From CAZBBC01 sp964489835 (GTDB lineage: Bacteria; Calditrichota; Calditrichia; JAJRVZ01): a DNA stretch of 21,895 nucleotides. The stretch covers positions 1-21,895 of the forward strand of contig CAZBBC010000069.1 in assembly GCA_964489835.1 (NCBI GenBank), written 5' to 3'. Shown in pieces: positions 7,278-14,248 of the stretch (the stretch's first letter is position 1; each line of letters opens with the position of its first letter). Both the position numbers and the translations under genes were made by a program. The notes under the pieces are model-generated. The model saw nothing but the letters and a program-made list of their open reading frames with translations. It was not told where the DNA came from and did not search any database.

Positions 7278-7396
7278 TCGCGAGAAATAAAAATATCCAA
7301 GTTAGAAAAAATTTTGCTAATCGCCCCGGCGATTCCTGCCCCCGCCAGGCGGGCGGCGCCGCGGCGGAAAAAACAAAGTTTTTTGGTACAATAGCA
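7278..7396 (+). repeat. Conserved leader block, copy 2, interrupted by a GC-rich palindrome
   Basis: The flanks match 5261-5326. At the position where copy 1 reads only ATT, this copy has a block at 7322-7367 in which 41 of 46 bases are G or C. It contains the perfect palindrome CCCGCC-A-GGCGGG (7341-7353). TACAAT (7387-7392) is kept, 34 bases before the GTG start at 7427, and could be a -10 box. In that case the insert has replaced the region in front of it. Confidence 0.6.
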
Positions 7397-7426
7397 TCAA
7401 TCAATCAATTTAGGAGAATAAGGGTT

Positions 7427-8773
7427 GTGAAACCGGATTTCAGAATACTGGTTGTAGATGATGAAGAAGCAATGAGAGACGCCCTGCAGCAATTATTGAA
7501 GCGGGAGGGGTATACGGTGGATATTGCTGAAAATGGTACAGAAGCAATCAAGAAATTTAAGAATGAAAACCATGATCTGGTTGTTTCTGATATTATGATG
7601 CCGGAGATTGACGGTATAGAACTCTTAAAACGGCTGAGAAAGATCAGTCAGGATGTGGCTGTTATTTTAATTACAGGTTATGCATCGATCGATAGTGCCG
7701 TAAAAGCAATCAAAATCGGTGCCGAAGATTATTTCACAAAACCTTTTAAAAATGTCGAGATCTTAAAAGTTGTTAATAGAATTTATAGTAATCTAGGTCT
7801 GCGCCGGCAGAATGAGTTATTAAAACAGGAAATTCTCAGACAGGATATCCCGGAGATTGTCGGTCAGTCAACAAAAATCAAAAAAATAATATCAGACATT
7901 AAAATGGTTGCCGAATCGGATATCCCTGTTTTTATAAGCGGTGAGAGTGGCACCGGTAAAGAACTGGTGGCTCGCGCGATTCATGATCTAAGTGATCGAA
8001 AAAATGAGCCTTTTGTACCGATTAATTGTGCGGCAGTTCCGCATGAGTTGCTGGAAAGTGAATTCTTTGGCCATGAAAAGGGCGCATTTTCAGGTGCGAT
8101 AACCAGAAAATACGGACTTTTTGAAGTCGCCAATAACGGAACACTCTTCCTGGATGAGATTGGAGAAATGCCCCTTTCTTTACAGGTAAAACTCCTCCGA
8201 ACGGTCGAGACGATGCAATTGAGACGTATCGGTGGTACGGCACAAATATCGGTAAATCTACGGATTGTGTGTTCCACCAACCGCGATATCCAGAAAGAAC
8301 TTGAAGAAGGCAAATTTCGAAGTGACCTGTTTTACCGCTTGAGTACTTTTTGTATTCATTTACCACCATTAAGAGAGAGAAGGGATGATATACCGCGGAT
8401 TGTTGAGCAATACATGAAAGTGAAGTATGCCGGGAAAGCGGAAATTTCAGAAAGTGTTATGCAGGCATTTGTAAAATATGATTGGCCAGGAAATGTTCGT
8501 GAACTTGAACATGTTATAGATCGGATCCAGTTATTTTCCAATTTGAAGGACCTCTCTATTAAAAACCTGCCCCTGGAGATACAGGAGGCTTATCATGATG
8601 AATCTGTTCCTCTGGTCAGAGAAACACCATCAGGCGTACTATTGCTAAGGGAAGTAGAAAAGGAACATATTTTGAGTGTTTTGAATCGATGTAATGGAAA
8701 TAAAAAAGAAGCGGCTGCTATACTCGGGATCGGTTTGAAAACCCTTTATCGAAAATTAGAGGAATATGGCTAA
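7427..8773 (+). CDS. NtrC-family sigma-54-dependent response regulator
   Basis: I place the start at GTG 7427, giving 448 residues, because AGGAG (7412-7416) lies ten bases upstream and the receiver begins at once. The frame stays open to GTG 7253, but that extension would translate repeat sequence. Domains: receiver (about 5-120; D11/D12, phospho-acceptor D55 in VSDIMMP, K in FTKPF), AAA+ ATPase (about 145-375; Walker A GESGTGKE at 172-179, Walker B TLFLDEIGE) and a Fis-type helix-turn-helix at the C terminus (about 405-448, KKEAAAILGIGLKTLYRKL). The sigma-54 contact loop reads GAFSGA at 219-224 instead of GAFTGA, a conservative change. It should activate -24/-12 promoters after phosphorylation, most likely by the kinase encoded upstream or via the HPt protein downstream. 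Confidence 0.95.
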   Translation: MKPDFRILVVDDEEAMRDALQQLLKREGYTVDIAENGTEAIKKFKNENHDLVVSDIMMPEIDGIELLKRLRKISQDVAVILITGYASIDSAVKAIKIGAEDYFTKPFKNVEILKVVNRIYSNLGLRRQNELLKQEILRQDIPEIVGQSTKIKKIISDIKMVAESDIPVFISGESGTGKELVARAIHDLSDRKNEPFVPINCAAVPHELLESEFFGHEKGAFSGAITRKYGLFEVANNGTLFLDEIGEMPLSLQVKLLRTVETMQLRRIGGTAQISVNLRIVCSTNRDIQKELEEGKFRSDLFYRLSTFCIHLPPLRERRDDIPRIVEQYMKVKYAGKAEISESVMQAFVKYDWPGNVRELEHVIDRIQLFSNLKDLSIKNLPLEIQEAYHDESVPLVRETPSGVLLLREVEKEHILSVLNRCNGNKKEAAAILGIGLKTLYRKLEEYG

Positions 8774-8795
8774 ATTGTAAAAATATATCTTCCAC

Positions 8796-8812
8796 ATTGT
8801 CAAAGTGACAAT
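8796..8812 (+). promoter_or_regulatory. Operator-like palindrome, copy 1
   Basis: ATTGTCA-AAG-TGACAAT is a perfect 7-base inverted repeat with a 3-base spacer. It lies about 75-90 bases upstream of a -24/-12-like promoter candidate (8886-8901), a usual distance for an NtrC-type activator site. The core TTGTCA-N3-TGACAA recurs at 16827-16841. No T-run follows, so a terminator role is unlikely. Confidence 0.45.
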
Positions 8813-8885
8813 CTACTCCCGCCGTTAAAAACATCACAATTTTATAACCTGTTGATAATAATGAGATTACAGATTTCAAAGATGC

Positions 8886-8901
8886 TGGCATTATAATTGA
8901 T
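8886..8901 (+). promoter_or_regulatory. Candidate -24/-12 (sigma-54) promoter
   Basis: TGGCAT-TATAA-TTGAT fits the TGGCAC-N5-TTGCA pattern at all positions of the -24 box except the last, and at TTG of the -12 box, with A instead of the usual C. The spacing is exact. Transcription would start about 20 bases before the ATG at 8934. An adjacent sigma-54 activator gene supports it; the imperfect -12 box weakens it. Confidence 0.35.
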
Positions 8902-8933
8902 ACTTTATTTGCTATCTACTGGAAGGAATTATT

Positions 8934-9317
8934 ATGACCCATGCCTTAATCATTTCCCGTGATGAGAAATTGATAAATTTCATTATCCAGAATCAGGTAG
9001 ATGATAATTTTAAAATTGTTCACAGGAGTGAAATTTTTCAGGGCTTAAAGGTACTGTCTCGAAAAAAATTTGATATCATGATTTATGATATTGACTCACA
9101 AGATCTGGATACATTTTATGCGCTTAATATTGCCCATCAATTAAACAAAGGTTGTCATCTGATCGTTCTGACCGGAGATAAAAGTTTTCTTCCGCTCAGA
9201 AGTGTGGGAAAATCAATTATTGATTATTTACAATTTAAACCGCTTGATTTTGATCAGTTAAAATTCCATCTGGATTGTCTGATAAAGGGAGAAAAAAGAA
9301 ATGCCAAACAACACTGA
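8934..9317 (+). CDS. Stand-alone receiver-like protein, partly degenerate
   Basis: This 127-residue protein has the CheY fold pattern: beta strand ALIIS, then IMIYDID with D52 at the phosphorylation position, IVLTGDK for the Thr position, and QFKPLD for the conserved lysine. In the acidic pocket the first Asp is replaced by Arg (R9-D10-E11), so Mg2+ binding and phosphorylation may be reduced. Many such receivers act as docking or regulatory partners. The ribosome binding site GGAAGGA lies at 8921-8927. The end of the gene overlaps the HPt gene by 17 bases, so the two are co-translated and probably interact. It is the first gene of the signalling operon. There is no output domain. Confidence 0.8.
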   Translation: MTHALIISRDEKLINFIIQNQVDDNFKIVHRSEIFQGLKVLSRKKFDIMIYDIDSQDLDTFYALNIAHQLNKGCHLIVLTGDKSFLPLRSVGKSIIDYLQFKPLDFDQLKFHLDCLIKGEKRNAKQH

Positions 9318-9645
9318 TAATGCCATATTTGACCGTTCAAAATTACTTACTCTGCTTGACAATGATGAGAATTTTTTACGGGAACTGCTTGATGCTTTTT
9401 TGGAAGATGCTCAGATAAAAATAAATGATATGAAAAAAAACCTTGAAAACAGTGATCTGGATGCTCTCCTTTTTATTGCACATTCTCTTAAGGGATCCAG
9501 CGGAAATTTAGCCGCTACCTCCATGCAGGATGCGGTCCGTCAATTAGAAAATGCCGGAAAAAAAGGTGATATTGAAACCGTTAATACATGCCTAAAAGTC
9601 GTTGAGAGCGAATATCAAAAGTTAAGAGAATATCTCAATAATTGA
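9301..9645 (+). CDS. Stand-alone HPt phosphotransfer protein
   Basis: The 114 residues are almost entirely one HPt helical bundle. The motif IAHSLKGSSGNLAA carries the phospho-accepting histidine H61, with the usual K and G residues after it. HPt proteins pass phosphate between receivers of hybrid kinases and final response regulators. Both hybrid kinases in this operon lack an HPt domain of their own, so this protein is their natural partner. The start codon lies within the end of the receiver gene, with GGGAG at 9287-9291 as ribosome binding site. The next gene starts 21 bases after the stop. Confidence 0.92.
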   Translation: MPNNTDNAIFDRSKLLTLLDNDENFLRELLDAFLEDAQIKINDMKKNLENSDLDALLFIAHSLKGSSGNLAATSMQDAVRQLENAGKKGDIETVNTCLKVVESEYQKLREYLNN

Positions 9646-9666
9646 ATGTTGACCCAACATCATTGA

Positions 9667-12039
9667 ATGAGAATGTATTCAAAAATGAAAAAATCCAGTA
9701 TTCTGATCGTTGAAGATGAAATAATCATAGCCACGGATATTGCATCAGTTCTTGAGCAATTCGGATATTCCGTGGCCGGGATCGTCGCTTCAGGGGAAGA
9801 AGCCTTAAGCAAGGTGGAGGACTTACACCCCGATCTGATTCTCATGGATATTAAGTTAAAAGGTATATTGGATGGTATCAGTACCTGTATTAAGATCAGG
9901 CAGCGCCTTAATATTCCGGTTATTTATCTTACTGCCTATGCCGGAGAGAATATTTTAAAGAACATAAAAAAATCCGGCGCCTATGGGTATATCCTCAAAC
10001 CATTTAATGAAAATGAGCTGCGTGGAGCGATTGAGGTAGCGATTTATAAACATGATATCGAGCGTAAAATAGAGGCGAGTGAAGAAAAATATCGGACACT
10101 GACCGGGAATATAAATCTCGGGATTTATCGATCAACCCCCGGGCTCTCCGGTGAATTTATCGAAGTAAATCCTGCAATGGTCGATTTACTGGGTTACAGG
10201 AATAAAGAAGATCTGTTGTCCAAAAAAGTCTCTGATATGTATTACAAGCCGAATGGCAGACAGAGAGTTATTCGAAAGTTACGAAAATATGGAAGTGTGA
10301 AGCATGAAGAACTGGTCTTAAAAAAGAAAAACGGAGATCAAATTCTGGTTTCATTGACAGCTGTCGCTGTCAGAGATGAAACAGGAAAAGTGATCCATTT
10401 TGATGGTGTTCTTGAAGATATCACACAAAGAAAGAGAGCAGAAAATGATCTGTGTGAAGCGAAGGAAATGGCAGAAGCAGCCAATAAAGCTAAAAGTGAA
10501 TTTCTTGCCAATATGAGCCATGAAATCCGCACACCGATGAATGGTGTCATCGGTATGACAGAGCTTGCCCTGAACACAGATATTACACCCTTGCAGGAAG
10601 AATATCTGACTACCGTAAAAAATTCCGCCGAATCCCTGATGAGGATTATCAATGACATCCTCGATTTTTCAAAGATCGAAGCCGGTAAATTTGATCTTGA
10701 AAAAATTGACTTTAATTTGCGTGAAAGTCTCAGCCACTCGCTAAACCCCTTAGCCTTTCGGGCGCATGAGAAAGGTCTTGAGTTAATCTGTCACATTCAT
10801 CCCAATGTACCGGACACACTCATTGGCGATCCCGGACGGCTTCGTCAGATCGTCATAAACCTGGTTGGGAACGCGCTTAAATTTACCAACCGGGGTGAGA
10901 TCGTTCTTGAAATTAAAATGAAAAGCATCAGGCAAAATATAGCGAAATTGAGTTTTTCAGTGACTGACACAGGTATCGGCATACCGGAAGATAAACAACA
11001 ATTAATCTTTGGCTCTTTTGTCCAGGCCGATGGATCTTCAACCCGGCAACACGGTGGAACAGGGCTGGGGCTGACAATCTCTGCTCAACTGGTTTCGCTT
11101 ATGGGAGGACAAATTAAGATTGAAAGTAAAATGGGAAGAGGGAGTAAATTTTACTTCGATGTTCAACTTGAATTACAAAAAAAATTAACGGAAAGTATAA
11201 CCGCAATAGCGACTGAGGATCTTATCGGACTACATGCCCTGGTCGTAGATGATAATGCGACCAATCGCCGCATCATGGACGAGTTATTAAGCGGATGGAA
11301 ATTAAAGGTCAGCCAGGCAGAAAGTGGTGTCTCTGCCCTGAAAACGATTAAAAGAATGGCTATGGAAAATAAATTTCCGGATTTGCTCATTGTGGATGCG
11401 CAGATGCCAAAAATGGATGGATTCGAATTTGTAGAGAAATTAAAAACAATAAGTAAAAATTCGAAACCGGCAGTTATTATCATGAGCTCATCAGGCCAAC
11501 GGGGCGATGCTGCCCGATGTCGTCAGATGGGTATCACCGGTTATCTCCCGAAACCGGTGATGCAGAAAGATCTTCTGAAAGCCATTCGTATCGTACTAGG
11601 TTTAGTAAAGAGCGAGCAAAAAAGTAATATTCTGATAACCCGGCATACCATCCGTGAGAGCGAAAATAAATTGCATATTCTTATTGTTGAAGATAATCTG
11701 ATCACCCAGAAACTTGCCGTAAAAATGCTTGAGATACGCGGATTTACTACAAAGGTGGCTTCGCATGGTAAAGATGCATTAAGACTTTTTAAAGATGAAC
11801 GTTTTGATCTTATTTTGATGGATGTACAGATGCCAGTAATGGATGGCCTGATTGCAACAGCAGAAATAAGAAAACTGGAAATGAAAACGGGGACACATAT
11901 CCCCATCATTGCCATGACCGCCCATGCCATGGATGGAGATCGCGAACGATTTTTAGCAGCCGGGATGGATGCCTATATGTCCAAACCATTTAATCCGGAG
12001 GAATTCTTCACTATCATTGACCAGTCATATCATCCTTAA
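9667..12039 (+). CDS. Hybrid sensor histidine kinase REC-PAS-HisKA-HATPase-REC-REC
   Basis: The 790-residue cytoplasmic kinase has, in order, an N-terminal receiver (D61 in LILMDIK), a PAS domain (about 140-260, ending DITQRKRAE), a short coiled coil, HisKA with H285 in NMSHEIRTPMNGVIGM, HATPase (N box NLVGNALKF, then DTGIGIP and HGGTGLGL), and two C-terminal receivers. The first has D577 in LLIVDAQMP and the second D719 in LILMDVQMP. All phospho-acceptors are present. No HPt domain follows, so relay to the separate HPt gene just upstream is likely. ATG codons at 9667, 9673 and 9685 are all possible starts; none has a clear ribosome binding site, and the receiver fold needs only the last. The N-terminal receiver is of the same type as that of the kinase at 5396. 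Confidence 0.93.
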   Translation: MRMYSKMKKSSILIVEDEIIIATDIASVLEQFGYSVAGIVASGEEALSKVEDLHPDLILMDIKLKGILDGISTCIKIRQRLNIPVIYLTAYAGENILKNIKKSGAYGYILKPFNENELRGAIEVAIYKHDIERKIEASEEKYRTLTGNINLGIYRSTPGLSGEFIEVNPAMVDLLGYRNKEDLLSKKVSDMYYKPNGRQRVIRKLRKYGSVKHEELVLKKKNGDQILVSLTAVAVRDETGKVIHFDGVLEDITQRKRAENDLCEAKEMAEAANKAKSEFLANMSHEIRTPMNGVIGMTELALNTDITPLQEEYLTTVKNSAESLMRIINDILDFSKIEAGKFDLEKIDFNLRESLSHSLNPLAFRAHEKGLELICHIHPNVPDTLIGDPGRLRQIVINLVGNALKFTNRGEIVLEIKMKSIRQNIAKLSFSVTDTGIGIPEDKQQLIFGSFVQADGSSTRQHGGTGLGLTISAQLVSLMGGQIKIESKMGRGSKFYFDVQLELQKKLTESITAIATEDLIGLHALVVDDNATNRRIMDELLSGWKLKVSQAESGVSALKTIKRMAMENKFPDLLIVDAQMPKMDGFEFVEKLKTISKNSKPAVIIMSSSGQRGDAARCRQMGITGYLPKPVMQKDLLKAIRIVLGLVKSEQKSNILITRHTIRESENKLHILIVEDNLITQKLAVKMLEIRGFTTKVASHGKDALRLFKDERFDLILMDVQMPVMDGLIATAEIRKLEMKTGTHIPIIAMTAHAMDGDRERFLAAGMDAYMSKPFNPEEFFTIIDQSYHP

Positions 12040-12120
12040 AAAAAGTCGGGATGAACAATGAATGAAAGTGAGTCTGAGAGATATATTAATCTATGTAATC
12101 TTTAACGGATAAGAAAATAA

Positions 12121-14226
12121 ATGAATAAACCGGTAAACATACTGATGCTGGAAGATGAGCCGCTGGACGCTGAACTGGTCTGGCGCGCGTTGGGAGATGG
12201 TACATTTACCTTTAAAGGAAAACTCGTAGACAGCCGGTCGGCTTATGTTAAGGAACTAAAGTCCTTTTCACCGGATCTGATACTCTCTGATTATAATCTT
12301 CCGGATTTTGACGGGATGAAGGCTCTCAAAATTGCTCAGAGGGAGTGTCCGGATATTCCATTTATATTTATATCAGGAATACTGGGAGAAGACCGGGCAA
12401 TTGAGACACTGAAAAGCGGTGCAACGGATTATATCCTGAAAGATAATCTGTCCCGCTTAAATCCGGCTGTCGAGAGAGCCCTGTCAGAAGCTGAGGAACG
12501 TGCAAAACTTAAGGAAACGGAAAAAGCATTAAAAAACAGCGAAGAACGATATGCCCTGGCTGTAAAAGGTGCCAACGATGGTTTGTGGGATTGGGACCTG
12601 TTAACGAATAAAATATATTATTCGTCCCGATGGAAAGAAATGCTCGGATTTAAAGATGATCAAATAGGGACTGACCCCGATAACTGGTTAAGCCGGATAC
12701 ATACGGAGGATTTTAATAATGTAAATTCAACACTAGATAAACATAAACAGGGACTAACCTCTCAATTCAAATGTGAATATCGTATTCTGCATAAAAACGG
12801 CCATTATCTTTGGGTACTCTCCCGTGGTGTTGCAGTCAAAAATGAATCCGGAGAAGCATACCGGATATGCGGATCACAAACGGACATTACATCACGCAAA
12901 AAGGCAGAAGAGCAGTTGCTCTTCGACGCATTTCACGACAACTTAACCGGGCTTGCCAATCGTTCATCATTCCTGAATCACCTGGAATGGTCTATGGAAC
13001 GGGCCACACGGCAGAAGCAATACCATTTTGCCGTTCTTTTCCTGGATTTTGACGATTTTAATATTATAAATGACAGTCTCGGTCATGATGCAGGAGACGA
13101 ACTTCTCGTGGTTATTGCAGAAAGACTGAAAGCGTGCTTATTTCCCGGGGACACCCTTGCCCGGTTGGGTGGAGATGAATATGCCATCATCATCGATGAT
13201 ATAAATAACCAGGAAGAGGCATCAGAAATTGTGACAAAAATCAGGACAAAATTGGCTAATACGTTTACTATAGATGGCCGGGAAATATATATGACCGCCA
13301 GTATTGGTATTGCTCATGGTTCTCAGGATTATAAACGTCCCGAAGAGGTACTGCGCGACGCTGATACTGCGATGTGTCGCGCCAAAGCACTTGGAAAAGC
13401 CCAAAACGTGACATTTGATAAAGATATGCGTATTCATGCCAAGGAACGATTACAGCTGGATACGGATCTCAGACGGGCCTTTGAATGTCAGGAATTCCAG
13501 ATTTATTATCAACCGATTGTCACTTTGAATAACGGTGAGATTTCTTGTTTTGAATGTTTACTACGCTGGCAAAACCCGGAACGGGGTCTCATTTATCCTG
13601 ATCGGTTTATTCATATCCTGGAGAAAACCGGGATGATAGACGATCTGGAGAATTGGGTGCTCACAGAAGCGGGTCAGAAATTGAAAAACTGGCAGGGTCG
13701 CTTCTCTCAAAATTCGCATATGTCAATTAGTGTCAATCTTTCTCCAAAGCATATTCTTCAAACAAAACTCTGTAAGCGAATTGAACAGATTTTAAAAAAG
13801 AACGACCTTAATCCGGAATCTTTTAAACTTGAGATAACTGAAAGGCTGCTCATCGAGAATCCGGAAGCGGTTATTGCAATTCTTTTAGAACTGAAAGCAA
13901 TGGGTGTTCTATTACTCCTGGATGATTTCGGTACAGGATATTCCTCTTTAAGCTATCTGCATAAGTTTCCGATAGATGTAGTGAAAATTGACCGCTCCTT
14001 TGTCAGCGATATGGAGAACAGTGAAAAAAATTTAGAAATAGTCAGAACCATTATAACCCTTGCTAATACTCTGGATAAGGAAGTAATCGCCGAAGGAATA
14101 GAAACAGCGCAACAATTGGCCATTCTCAGGGATATGAAATGTGATTTCGGACAGGGTTACTATTTCTCAAAACCGGTGGACGGTGAAAATGCAGAATCCC
14201 TGCTGAAAAAAAACCCGAAATGGTGA
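12121..14226 (+). CDS. REC-PAS-GGDEF-EAL c-di-GMP turnover protein
   Basis: This protein has 701 residues. Its receiver (about 5-125, D57 in LILSDYNLP) is followed by a PAS domain (about 140-262, ending DITSRKKAE), a GGDEF domain (about 265-435) and an EAL domain (about 440-695). The cyclase signature reads GGDEY (350-354), close to consensus. The inhibitory RxxD site is absent (FPGD). The EAL motif reads ECL (478-480) with the catalytic Glu kept. The other phosphodiesterase residues are visible in SVNLSP, EITE, DDFGTG, KIDRSF, AEGIE and QGYYFSKP. Phosphodiesterase activity is therefore likely; cyclase or GTP-sensing activity is possible. The receiver makes it a terminal output of the phosphorelay. 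The gap after the preceding kinase gene is 81 bases. c-di-GMP commonly controls pili, which fits the neighbouring operon but is inference. Confidence 0.95.
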   Translation: MNKPVNILMLEDEPLDAELVWRALGDGTFTFKGKLVDSRSAYVKELKSFSPDLILSDYNLPDFDGMKALKIAQRECPDIPFIFISGILGEDRAIETLKSGATDYILKDNLSRLNPAVERALSEAEERAKLKETEKALKNSEERYALAVKGANDGLWDWDLLTNKIYYSSRWKEMLGFKDDQIGTDPDNWLSRIHTEDFNNVNSTLDKHKQGLTSQFKCEYRILHKNGHYLWVLSRGVAVKNESGEAYRICGSQTDITSRKKAEEQLLFDAFHDNLTGLANRSSFLNHLEWSMERATRQKQYHFAVLFLDFDDFNIINDSLGHDAGDELLVVIAERLKACLFPGDTLARLGGDEYAIIIDDINNQEEASEIVTKIRTKLANTFTIDGREIYMTASIGIAHGSQDYKRPEEVLRDADTAMCRAKALGKAQNVTFDKDMRIHAKERLQLDTDLRRAFECQEFQIYYQPIVTLNNGEISCFECLLRWQNPERGLIYPDRFIHILEKTGMIDDLENWVLTEAGQKLKNWQGRFSQNSHMSISVNLSPKHILQTKLCKRIEQILKKNDLNPESFKLEITERLLIENPEAVIAILLELKAMGVLLLLDDFGTGYSSLSYLHKFPIDVVKIDRSFVSDMENSEKNLEIVRTIITLANTLDKEVIAEGIETAQQLAILRDMKCDFGQGYYFSKPVDGENAESLLKKNPKW

Positions 14227-14248
14227 TCTGGTTAAAAGGATTTATCCA

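Noticed and set aside
7253..7426. N-terminal extension of the NtrC-like gene to a GTG at 7253
   Set aside because: The extension would translate the palindromic repeat, the conserved leader block and the GC-rich insert; AGGAG at 7412-7416 and the immediate receiver start support GTG 7427.
8022..8369. Minus-strand ORF of 115 codons within the NtrC-like gene
   Set aside because: It is antisense to the conserved AAA+ core, shows no domain features, and has no ribosome binding site; a shadow frame.
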